Source: Bombyx mori (taxonomy: Eukaryota > Arthropoda > Insecta > Lepidoptera > Bombycidae). From it: 64,000 nt of DNA. Location: contig NC_085125.1 of the NCBI RefSeq assembly GCF_030269925.1, positions 13,144,117 to 13,208,116 of the forward strand, in the 5' to 3' direction. A program made the position numbers and the translations under genes. The notes beneath the pieces are model-generated. The model was given only the letters and a program-made list of their open reading frames with translations. It was not told the origin of the DNA and made no database searches. This document shows positions 53,430 to 63,508 of the stretch, one piece after another. Within the stretch, counting starts at the first letter, position 1, and each line of letters begins with the position of its first letter.

Positions 53430-53650
53430 GTGGAGGTTAGTTCCAATAAGCGGCCAACTTTTGCCGCGAAACGGTCATGCTTCAAAATTTGAAAGGGCGG
53501 GACGACCGTTATACAATTCAATTGAGTGTCTAGACATCATCTCTCACGGTGAGTTAGGGTAGCTACGTTGCGATGTTTTTGTGTACCGGTAATCACTTAA
53601 CACCGGATGGTTTGTCACCTCGTTCACTCATATAAGCAATAAATAGTAAA
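53430..53650 (+). mobile_element. Old Bm1 SINE
   Basis: GCCGCGAAACGGTCATGCTT, GGGCGGGACGACCGTTATAC, ATCACTTAACACCGGATGG and CATATAAGCAATAAATAG keep Bm1 order with many substitutions. Confidence 0.55.
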
Positions 53651-55180
53651 AACATAAGAAATTTGTTTGGCCTTAATATAAATTTCCTTCTTTCGTTTCA
53701 AGAATCCCTGATATTTATAAAATAATCCTGGAAAAGCATTTTCGGTAATTTTAATGAAATTGCTTTTAAAGTATCGTTGGAATTAATTGAAATATACTAT
53801 ATAATAGTATGAAGAAGGAAGTTATAGCGCTTTGATAACTACGAGAATTAGTCACGAAAGACAAATGGCACTTTGGATGTTTTACCTGCCACCGAAAGAA
53901 GTTGATGTAGTCACACTAGCCTACATTTGTTTTAGAAAGTAAGTTTGTAATGCACCGTGACCAACTAGATTTCGTGTAATTGTAATTACAGTCGTTTTGT
54001 ACTTTCGCTATTTTTTTATCATTTGTGACCGTTTTTTTCTATATTTTATTATTTCTAATTTAAATGTTATTGATTTTTAAATAGTCCATGTAAGTACCTT
54101 CGTGTCTTATTTCCTTTAATATGTATTATATAATAAGTGATATGAAGACAAAGTTTATCAGATTTCAGTGCAATCAACATTTTTATAAATTTTGATTGTT
54201 ATCAGATATAGGACACGAAATTTATTGAAATCAGTTATTTGTTTGAACATAATCAAGTATTTAATATTTTAATATGTAAGGATTTTATGAATACGCACCG
54301 ACGCATCTTAAAAGTGGTATGGAAACTGCTATTAAATTACTGTCTTCGAAAACTCAAGTACATACATAGATGTATATGAAATGTCAAGTTGATCGTTGAA
54401 ATGAGATTTCCTTAGTAAATTTTCTTTTATATCAATATTATTAGTTCCACCTTTAGTAAATCTTGTAATTACTATCAATAAATAATGCGCGAAACACCAT
54501 AGAACATAGCGTAACGTAGGTACCATCTCACAGCTTTTATATGTGGGGCGATCTGGCAAATCAATAAAATTGAATAAAACTATGCTAAAAAACCTTTGAA
54601 ATGCATACAAAGTCTCTAGAAAGATAAACTCGATACACGTCGCGCCAACAAATATAAATAAAGAAGAAAGTTTCATTTCTACAGAAATAGGTTAACTCTC
54701 CAGACATTGGTCACACTTCCAATTTTGAAACAGTTCTTCAAATGATATGCTTGATTGAGTCAATTGTTTCGCATCGCGCTCCCCTTTTCAATTTTCTCCG
54801 TGGCGTCGATTCAGTGCGCGTGCACTAATCTATCGCAACACTCTTCTCGGCTTTTTCCAACAGAACGTGCTCTTGACGTTCCAAGACCTTTCTTATCGAC
54901 AAAGGTCGACATAACTGGTGATAGTTTTGATACGAACCAGTTAAAAGTAGCACGTAATTACGATAAAGTATCGAACGAAGCAATCGGAATATCGGTAAAA
55001 TGAAAATCGTGATTATTTGCACGAAACGCTTTGTAAGCCTTGTGGAAGTTTACGAGTAAACTGTCGCTTTATAATTTACACCTTGTTAAATTCTGTTTTT
55101 AGTCCTCTATTTCAATTAAGGAATCCAGTTTAAAAGTAAAATCTTAATAGTGTGATGATAAAGTCCTTTTAATATTGTAT
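53651..55180. other. AT-rich DNA, presumed CNBP intron
   Basis: No gene or recognised repeat. Confidence 0.3.
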
Positions 55181-55185
55181 AAACT

Positions 55186-55265
55186 ATTATATGTATGTAT
55201 GTGTGTATATATGTATGTATGTATTTGTGATTGTGATTGTGTATATATGTATATACATATATACT
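55186..55265. repeat. ATGT/TATG-type microsatellite
   Basis: Alternating TATGTATG, GTGTATATATG and TGTATATATGTATATACATA motifs over about 80 bp. Confidence 0.7.
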
Positions 55266-55329
55266 ATTTTGTGTATGTAATCGTAACTTAATATAAATTT
55301 CATTGCACGTACCACTATTTACTCTGCAC

Positions 55330-55420
55330 TACCTTTGGTTGACTGGTAGAGAATGCCTTAGGCATTAAGTCCGCCAATGTAAATTTTACATGAAGTGTAA
55401 TAAATAAAAATAAAAAAAAT
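55330..55420 (+). mobile_element. LINE/SINE tail
   Basis: TTGACTGGTAGAGAATGCCT, TAGGCATTAAGTCCGCC and GTGTAATAAATAAAAATAAA: the stem-and-A/T-tail text of a common moth retroelement, related in design to 48495-48645. Confidence 0.45.
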
Positions 55421-57119
55421 GCGAGAGTTATTTTGAAATTTTGTGACTAACCCGCGCACCGCACCGTAGCAATAAGAGCACGAGTTAGAGGCCTCAAAGA
55501 AATAGTAAAAAAGTTGTACGGCTAACAGTTACGTGCAAATGCTCTGAATGAGTTTTGTAATGAAATCTCTTTCGTTTCAATCTGTTGAATCGTGAGTTGG
55601 AAAGAGATAGCGAAGGTTAATGACCGTTGGTCACATTTCTAAAAGTCAATGTAACAAGGTCGCTTAGTTGATTAAATGCAAAAGAATAATTCATTAGGAC
55701 ACGTTATATGGTTAGTTACGAATTCCGAATGCTAAATTTAGCTTACATAATGCTAAGCGGCCACCACCTGAGACACCACTTGAGATACCAAAAGGTAGGC
55801 CTCGCTTTGAATTATTTTAAATCTGAACCCATGACACTTTCGCTTTAAGTAATCAACCTGCGCATTTGCATGATCGGTCCAACTTTCCAACTTACAAAAA
55901 ATATGCAACAAGTAAAATCTTATTAGTACTGTCTTTAATTTACACTCTTTATCTAAATGTTGCCATGTTGCCTTATCTATATTAATAAAATTAAAAACTG
56001 GTCATTGGTAACAGAGTTTTATTTTCATTAAAGGCCAAATTAGGTTATTAGGGTGAATAAAGTTTACCAGTAAATTGGAAAAACCGTTAAACAATCACAA
56101 CAATATAATTGTAATTTGGACAGTCTTAGGAAAAACCAATGTTACAGATATTTGAGATTCTCAGTCTTAGGGTCCTCAGAGTACTTGATCTTAACTTGAA
56201 AATGAATATTTCCGCCATCTTAGCGAGAAACCGGTGACTGTTAAAACACATTGCTTACGATTAGAACTAGCTTTTAGCCTGACTTCACTCTCTTAATTTG
56301 GCCACCGTCAGTCACGTAAACATACGAAAATATTTTGTTTACTTACCATCATTGTTCAGACGTCATTGTCAAAAAAAACAATTTAGTTACATCTACCGTC
56401 CCTGTTTATCATTATTTTTATTAGTAGACAATATATCACAATTGCCTGCATGGCTTAGAAGTAGAGAAATATACACTGTTTATCATTATTTTTATTAGTA
56501 GACAATATATCACAATTGCCTGCATGGCTTAGAAGTAGAGAAATATACATTTAGTTGATTTGATTGCGATAGCAAGCAAGGCCTTTGTAATTCAATTAAG
56601 TTCGATAATTTCTCATTTGTTTCTATAGTTTCCTTAAATGTCTAATCTTTGTGAAAATGGCGAATGTCAACCCGTTACATAAAAAAAAAAATTAATTTGT
56701 TTGTTTTTCTTAAGGTAGATGTCACGTAATTGCAATTCGTGCCTGCCCGGTGTGGTTTGCTATTTTATGTTCTTTCTTCATTGTGGAAGTCATTAATGAG
56801 CATTTGTTTAGGTAGATAAAATTTATAATTTACACACTCGTATACGGATCTAAACCCCATATTGCCTGAACCAAGACTCACGCAGAAGACCCCATAAGGA
56901 CAATAAAAGAAATGTCAAAGATAATACAATAATTTCATTACTTTGGCCATTAGGTGATCTTGATTAAAATATCCAATTCAAGAGAGTAACAAATATGACA
57001 AGATTAAATTTTTAAATTAAAAAATTAAAGCAGTTAAATTGTGACCTGTAAGAATGAATAAAATTTCATGTTTGTTTCATGGAAATTTAAATTCTTAAAA
57101 CAGTCATATATTAATTAGA
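55421..57119. other. AT-rich DNA, presumed CNBP intron
   Basis: Contains the 74-bp tandem duplication at 56402-56549 and a fragment like the Bm1 linker at 56757-56820 (TTCTTCATTGTGGAAGTCAT). No gene. Confidence 0.3.
56402..56549. repeat. Tandem duplication of a 74-bp unit
   Basis: Two consecutive copies beginning CTGTTTATCATTATTTTTAT, at 56402 and 56476. They appear identical except at the final base. Confidence 0.8.
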
Positions 57120-57328
57120 CTAGCGACCTGTCCTCGCTTCACTTCAACTGTAATTTATTATTGATTTCTCCACTATTTAATGGATATTATTACATATAAA
57201 CTTTCCTCTTCATTCACTCTATCAATTAAAAAAACCGCATCAAAATCCGTTGCGTAGTTTTAAAGATTTAACCATACATAGGGATATAGGGACAGAAAAA
57301 AACGATTTTGTTTTATACTATGTAGTGA
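57120..57328 (-). mobile_element. Non-autonomous Helitron, family H1, both ends intact
   Basis: The minus-strand 5' end TCACTACATAGTATAAAACA (57328 downward) and 3' CTAG (57123-57120) are bordered by host A and T respectively. 209 bp, non-coding. It lies 155 bp upstream of the CNBP start exon. The sister copy is at 24644. Confidence 0.75.
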
Positions 57329-57485
57329 TAAGGTCTTCAAGCAATCATGGATCAGATTTAAAAAAATACAAATTGATCAAATTTCGTTACTAAATTACAA
57401 TTTTAACCAATTATTTTGGAAAACTGGTGAAAATGCACTAAAACTTAAATTATAATTAAGTTTTTCTTTTACTTCTATTTCAGCA

Positions 57486-59403
57486 ATGAGTTCAAGCGTT
57501 TGCTACAAGTGCAACCGGACCGGGCATTTCGCGCGCGAATGCACGCAGGGGGGCGTGGTGTCGCGGGATTCCGGTTTCAATCGGCAACGTGAGAAGTGCT
57601 TCAAGTGCAACCGCACAGGACACTTTGCGAGGGATTGCAAGGAAGAGGCTGACCGTTGCTACAGGTAATTAAGAATTATAATGCAAGGTCAAGTGTACCT
57701 GTCTTGACCTATCTTTTGTCGCATTGAAGAGTAAAACGGCCGTGTAATAACCATTATGACGAACCTCAAGCTGGGTGTCAGTATTATTATTATGGTGTCT
57801 GTATGTAAACGGTAGGCAGTAGCTTGGCTCTGCCCCTGGCATTGCTGACGTCCACGAGCGACGGTAACCACTCACCATCAGGTGGGCCGTATGCTCGTCT
57901 GTCCACACGGGCAATAAAAAATAATAATAATAATAGCTACTTAACACTTGAGTGGGCTAAGCAAGCTTTCTATTCATATTGCAATAATTTTTTTGTGATT
58001 TTTGTGATGATGATTTATGATCGTAATCGTTGTTCACAGTACTCCAGGGCTAATTACTTTCAAACCTTGTTTGAAAAATGCCATGTCATAGCATTCACTA
58101 TACACATTAGTGGCAAGTTCATTCCAGTGCTCTGCAAATGAATGCAATAGTTCCAAGTATTCAAAATAAGCTCCACTCTAGTTATATGGTGACAAAATAG
58201 TTAAAATTGATTAAAAAAAATAGTATAAATGGTGGGACTAACAACTTAAACTATTCTTCCCTTGTAACATTTGGAAAACAGAGAGACCCTAAAGTTCTTA
58301 TATAGACCAAGAAGTTTTTTTGTCAGTTAGAAGTGACTCACACAATATACGCCTTTTATGTTCATGATCTTGGTGTTAGGCAGCTGCTTCACTGTGCCCC
58401 TAATATTGCTGATATCCATAAAATACTGTGATTACTTATTATTAGGTAGGTACCATACACCTGATCATTAATATATTATCGATCTAACCGAAATTGAAGA
58501 GTTTCATGGTAACGTAAAATATGACCCACTTTCCTGTGTGTTTCAATAGTTTTTAAGTAAAAAAAGATAAAAAATATGACGAATTATCGCGGTCAGTCGC
58601 CTTACACTAACGTCATTCGGGACACGTGCCTTGACCTTGCGTACATTGACATTAGCCTACAGACGGGTCGTTTGACTTATTAATCTACTGCTGCTGAATG
58701 TATGGATATGTCATAAAAACATTAATGATTTGTTGACCATTTGGCTTCAGTAATAGTTTAAGACTTCCATGTAATTAACATTTTAAATTTTATAATTGGC
58801 ATTTAATTTTTTTTGTTTGCATATATGGGTGGACGAGCTTACAGGCTACCTGGTGTTAAGTGGTTTCCGGAGCCCATAGACATCTACAACATAAATGTGC
58901 CACCCATCTTGAGATATGGGTTCTAAGGTCTCAGTATAGTTACAACAGCTGCCCCACCCTTCAAACCGAAACGCATTACTGCTTCACGGCAGAGTTAGGC
59001 AGGACGGTGTTACCTACCCGTGCGGATTCACAAGACGTCCTACCACCAGTATAAAAATACAGTTACAGACAATGAATTTCATATGTTTCATGGTCACTAC
59101 TAAAACATGTTTATGTTAAAAAAATATATGAATCGGTGTTGTGCTTTCAGATGTAACGGCACTGGGCACATAGCGCGCGAGTGCGCACAGAGCCCGGACG
59201 AGCCGTCATGTTACAACTGCAACAAGACGGGCCACATCGCACGGAACTGTCCCGAGGGGGGGCGGGAGTCTGCGACGCAGACCTGCTATAACTGCAACAA
59301 GTCCGGCCACATCTCCCGCAACTGTCCCGACGGCACCAAGACGTGCTACGTGTGCGGCAAGCCCGGCCACATCTCGCGCGAGTGCGACGAGGCGCGGAAC
59401 TAG
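57486..59403 (+). CDS. CNBP: CNBP: cellular nucleic acid-binding protein, CCHC zinc knuckles, two coding exons
   Basis: Single-stranded nucleic-acid-binding protein of cytoplasm and nucleus, linked in animals to translation of structured mRNAs. Coding exons are 57486-57664 and 59151-59403. The intron is GT-AG, and the split codon AG|A restores Arg. The product is 143 aa with six CX2CX4HX4C knuckles: [70 protein letters not shown] and [14 protein letters not shown]. Vertebrate CNBP has seven and an RGG stretch after the first; here that linker is a short [17 protein letters not shown]. The ATG lies two bases after an acceptor (57481-57483), so transcription starts in an upstream exon. The intron contains a LINE tail and a Bm1. 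No disruption is seen. Confidence 0.93.
57812..57920 (+). mobile_element. Jockey-type LINE tail in the CNBP intron
   Basis: GTAGGCAGTAGCTTGGCTCT, CATTGCTGACGTCCACG, CACCATCAGGTGGGCCGTAT and GGGCAATAAAAAATAATAAT. Confidence 0.75.
58030..58140 (-). mobile_element. Diverged LINE coding-tail fragment
   Basis: CAAACCTTGTTTGAAAAATG, CATGTCATAGCATTC and GGCAAGTTCATTCCAG correspond to the end of the Jockey-like ORF2 at 36.1 kb, minus strand. Confidence 0.5.
58817..59054 (-). mobile_element. Bm1 SINE in the CNBP intron
   Basis: GGGTGGACGAGCTTACAGGC through GCATTACTGCTTCACGGCAG to CAAGACGTCCTACCACCAG. Antisense to CNBP and about 100 bp upstream of the second coding exon's acceptor. Confidence 0.75.
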
Positions 59404-60720
59404 CCGCAGCCACCTTGTCTCCCTTACAATCAACTATGTATATTATGATGCCACGCACGGACGATAAGCAAAGGACGCCACGCGCGACACACGATAACCG
59501 ATTACAGTACAGATGCAGAGCGGCGTCCGCGCCACAGACTGAAGAGTGAGGTTCGACTGTTGACTTGTATATAGACGGGCGCGTTGAGGCGCGTTCGTGT
59601 TTGTTCTTGCACGACGTGAGCGAGTTATTGTGTTTTAAATCATTTAAATAATCGTGATTGAACTATTGATGGAGTAGCGTTACAGTTTTTAGCATTACAG
59701 AGTATATATTTAATATATTTTGTACAGATTTTTTTGTCAAAAGATAAATTGGATGCTGGCGTACCATGAGTTTGAATGAGGAGAGAAGACCTGGAGCGAC
59801 CCCGTCCCTGAGGCTTCCCTTCGTCCCGAACTAGTGACGTTTGCGACGCGTCGACGACTCACTCATCTTCCTCTCATCTCTCAACTGATTTATTTTTATT
59901 AAACAGTTCCTTTGTTTACGATCCTGCTGACTTGTGGAGTATTCAGTGGTTAATTAGAGTTTCATTAAACTTAATATTTTTTATTTTGCTATCCCTGTCG
60001 ATTTGCCTCTTGAAAATTGAGTCATTCGACTCTCCAATGGGACAATAGTAACAGAGTTATGGTTTGGTTATTAAAAGAAAATTTAAAATGAGAACCATGG
60101 AATATTTTGATAACTTGCAAACATAACATAATTGTAATAATGTTTTGAATAGTAATTCAATATGAACTCGAAAGCCATAAATCATTTTCAAGAGAAAAAG
60201 AGTAACATCCTTTAACATCCCAGTCTCACCACCCTCCTTTTCCAGTATTAAAAGAAAATGCCTTTATGTAGCAAAAAGGCAAGCTACATTTTGTTGTTTT
60301 AACTTTAACATTTGTAGAGATGTTTCTGGTACAAGTGAATAAGTTAAATTCCAAAAATTCACCTATTTGGAATATTCGTTCCTGTAGGGATACCGACTTA
60401 TAGTTGCCTCCTTTTATCGTAGTTTTGCCATGGTCATATTTTCGGTTTGATATGCTTAAATTGCCTTTCTTGGTATTTAAGACTTGCAGCCTATGTTTCA
60501 GGAAGGGTGTTGTTAGTTATTCTACCCCTAACACATTCATGTAATCAGATTATTTGTAATTTACTTATTCTTTCGAATGCGAAGTTTGCAGTTAAGTTTG
60601 CTATGGATAAAAGTTACGAAAAGTTGAAGCTCGAATTGAACATTATTCGAAAGGTACGCATACCGCATGAAGTGGGCCGTTAATTTTTATTTTGATTTCT
60701 TTTTTAAATAAATATTTTAA
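59404..60720 (+). other. Probable CNBP 3' UTR and downstream DNA
   Basis: The first 200 bp or so after the stop are GC-balanced (GCCACGCACGGACGATAAGC) and then become AT-rich. Candidate poly(A) signals are ATTAAA near 59899 and AATAAA at 60707. No repeat is recognised in the stretch, which fits a UTR. The end is undetermined. Confidence 0.35.
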
Positions 60721-61299
60721 TTACCTACGACTATTTTATTTGTAAACGGTGACATTTTTCGGGGAAAAAGGTATCTCCTATAAAGGCAAAGCAATAGGTA
60801 CAAGCCCAATTCTGAAGCTGACAAAAAAATGGAAAAAATGTATAGGTAATGTGAACAGACTGGCAATTGGGAGAAATGGCGACGAAGAACGATAACATCA
60901 CGATCCAACTGTACTTGCGGCGTAAGAGCATTCTCTTCACGAGTATCATCCAAACAGCTGGGACATCGATTCGCACACAACATATTTTCTATTTACATCT
61001 TGTTGTGTAGTGAGTTGAAGGTTCACTTAACGGACATTATAAAAAAAAGTTTAAATTTATTAAATTTATTGAATACTAGGTAAATGAACATTCAAAATGG
61101 CACTAACTGCAAACCTAGTCGGAACTGAACTATTTGGAGTGCAATGAAATAGATGGGTCACACACGGACCCGTACTGCACTACGTTCTATTTTATGTTAA
61201 AATTTTACTGAAATTATGTTTAAAGTATCCGAAAAATGATCTTTTTCCTTAAAATCTAGATGTATAAAAGTGGATGTGTGCATGTTCCCTGTAGACTTT
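60721..61299. other. Intergenic DNA
   Basis: Two overlapping minus-strand open frames at 60717-60983 show no domain. Nothing supportable. Confidence 0.3.
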
Positions 61300-61970
61300 G
61301 GGCCGAGTCACACCAGAATGCCAGCGGCCCCCAGCGTCGCCGCTGGCAGCCTCGCGCGGCCTCCAGACTGCATGTGCCTAGTCTCCTCTTGACTAGTTTA
61401 GTTTCGTCATTCAGCAATGATCATGTAATAAAAATGAAACCCGCAAAATTATAATTTGTGTAATTACTAGTGGTAGGACCTCTTGTGAGTAGACGTGGTT
61501 AGGTACCACCGCCTATGCCTATGCCGTGAAGCAGTAATGCGTTTCGGTTTGAAGGGCGGGGCAGCCGTTGTAACCATACTGAGACCTTAGAACTTATATC
61601 TCAATGTGGGTGGCACATTTACGTTGTAGATGTCTATGGGTTCCAGTAACCACTTAACACCAGGTGGGCTGTGAAGTCGTCCACCCGTCTAAGCTATAAA
61701 AAAAAAAAAACTATGTTTGGAATTGGTTATTATATATGACCGCGGCGCCGCGAGTGGTCTCTTGTCGCCGCGAGCAGAACCACCGACAAGACGCACGAGG
61801 CGCGCGGCTGCTCGCTTCACCGCGGGCAGGCGGCGGCTGTGTCGCGACCTTTTCTAGCTTTTCAAGCGATACTGATCTTTTAAGTATATAGATAAAGTTT
61901 AAAATTATTTCACACTGAAAGTGCTCGCCGTGACGCTGCCGGCCGCTGCCATTCTGGTGTGACTCTGCCC
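61300..61970. mobile_element. DNA transposon with 39-bp GC-rich inverted ends, carrying a nested Bm1
   Basis: Left end GGGCCGAGTCACACCAGAAT and inverted right end GGGCAGAGTCACACCAGAAT continue matching through GCAGCGGCC...CAGCGTC (about 35/39). Flanks share TTT(G), a 3-4-bp duplication. Apart from the Bm1 (61422-61712) the interior is short, GC-rich (GACCGCGGCGCCGCGAG) and non-coding. Superfamily not assigned. Confidence 0.6.
61422..61712 (+). mobile_element. Bm1 SINE nested in the DNA transposon
   Basis: Includes part of the linker (ATGTAATAAAAATGAAACCC, GCAAAATTATAATTTGTGTA), the core and the full 3' tail. Confidence 0.75.
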
Positions 61971-62341
61971 TTTGTGAGAGCTGGACCGATTTCGATGATA
62001 GGTACTTTCAGGACATCGTCAGATCGCTTTAGCGGCTAATCCTGGATCAGTCGAATCATATACTTTTCTCCAATAAAATAGAATGGGGAACATTTCAATC
62101 AAGTTCGGATATTCATTTACAAAAAAAATTATTTAGAATAGAACTTAGGTGACCTAAATTTCATAAATTATCTATGCTTCAAATTAATTTAATGTCAATT
62201 AGACTTTTTGGCGGGAACTCCAAACGTGGCGGTCGATTTAAATATTTTTACTGTTTTTCGTTAAAATATTACCAAAACTTATTTTATATAGTATATATAT
62301 ATATATAGTGTAAATAATTGTACATTTTGTTAAATAATAAA
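61971..62341 (+). other. Putative 5' UTR / promoter region of the Jockey-like LINE
   Basis: The element's 5' end is not resolved. The segment 62200-62341 (TTTGGCGGGAACTCC, then a TATATA-rich stretch) directly precedes ORF1 and is the likely 5' UTR. Confidence 0.35.
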
Positions 62342-63508
62342 ATGAACGAACCGGAGGATCCAGGTGGAACCCCGAAACGTTCCAAAATTCTTCGTAAAAG
62401 AGGTTCGAAGGAATGTGGACCTGAAGCAGGCGGCGGTGAGGATGTCTTTATTCCGTTTTTTAAGCCAGGTTATCTGAGACTTTATCCTGAACATTGTACA
62501 AATACAGACTTCAAAGTGTTTGTTGAAAGCCAGGACCAACAGGTTAAACTTGGAAATAAAAGCCCAGTTTACTTGAATCATATTTTTACTTCGGAAGTGA
62601 AAGGTGTAGTAGCTTTACATAGAGTCAATGCCAACAAAATTGCAGTTGTTTTTAAGCAATACAACACTGCAAATAATTTCATCACAAATACAGACTTTTT
62701 AACAAAGCACAACTTGAAGGCGCATATTCCTGCAGCGCAAATAGAAAAAACTGGAATCATCCGATATGTGCCTACCAACATTTCGAACAAGGACTTATAT
62801 ACAAAACTGTCTTCGATCTATGAAATTATTTCAGTGAGAAGATTCACGAAAAAAGTCGGTCAAAGTACTGTAGGTCTTGAGACTGTTAGTATAACTTTCC
62901 TATCAAATGTTCTGCCCGACAACATCCAATATGACCTATTTTCGTTCAGGGTGTTTGAATATGTCCCGCCGTTGCAGCAATGCTTCCGGTGCTTCAAGTT
63001 CAACCACCCTGCGAAAATTTGTAATGGTAAACAACGTTGCTCGATATGTGCTGGGGAACATAATTTCAGAGACTGTGATAAAAAAGAGAACTTGTGTTGT
63101 GTCAATTGCAGTGGCCCTCACCTGGCCATTTCCAAATCTTGCCCAATAAAAATGAAAAAAATACTTGAAAAGAAGGGTAACATTACTTATGCCTCTGTGG
63201 CTAATACAATTACGACATCTGATTTTCCATCTTTACCTACACAGTCGAGCAGCATTGTTAAGACCCTGCCATCAATAAACCAAAGTGTACATAAATTAAA
63301 TAAAAATGTAAAAATTGTAAATAATGTAAATAAAACAGTGCCTGAACCCAACTTGAACCAAACTCAACTTAAGGCTCAAATTGCAAACAATAAGAATATT
63401 CTGATGGCAATGGTCCAAACTTTAGTTGAATTGGGTAATAAAACAGATAATGAACCGGTGACTACACTGTTCATAAAAGACTTACTTTTAAAAAATCTGT
63501 CACATTAA
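62342..63508 (+). CDS. LINE ORF1, gag-like protein with three zinc knuckles
   Basis: A 388-aa protein from ATG 62342 (AAAATGA context, MNEPEDPGGTPKRSKILRKR). The frame also extends 8 codons upstream without an ATG. An RRM-like middle (KTGIIRYVPTNISNKDLYTK, then EIISVRRFTKKVG) is followed by three Cys/His motifs: CFRCFKFNHPAKIC, CSICAGEHNFRDC and CVNCSGPHLAISKSC. This is the standard Jockey-clade ORF1 layout. The tail is Asn/Lys-rich and without known domain. Such proteins bind element RNA and form the RNP. No stop or frameshift. The stop TAA overlaps the ORF2 ATG. Confidence 0.85.
   Translation: MNEPEDPGGTPKRSKILRKRGSKECGPEAGGGEDVFIPFFKPGYLRLYPEHCTNTDFKVFVESQDQQVKLGNKSPVYLNHIFTSEVKGVVALHRVNANKIAVVFKQYNTANNFITNTDFLTKHNLKAHIPAAQIEKTGIIRYVPTNISNKDLYTKLSSIYEIISVRRFTKKVGQSTVGLETVSITFLSNVLPDNIQYDLFSFRVFEYVPPLQQCFRCFKFNHPAKICNGKQRCSICAGEHNFRDCDKKENLCCVNCSGPHLAISKSCPIKMKKILEKKGNITYASVANTITTSDFPSLPTQSSSIVKTLPSINQSVHKLNKNVKIVNNVNKTVPEPNLNQTQLKAQIANNKNILMAMVQTLVELGNKTDNEPVTTLFIKDLLLKNLSH

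Noticed and set aside
59147..59458. Long antisense open frames opposite CNBP exon 3
   Set aside because: They arise from the repetitive, GC-rich knuckle-coding sequence on the other strand. No domain.
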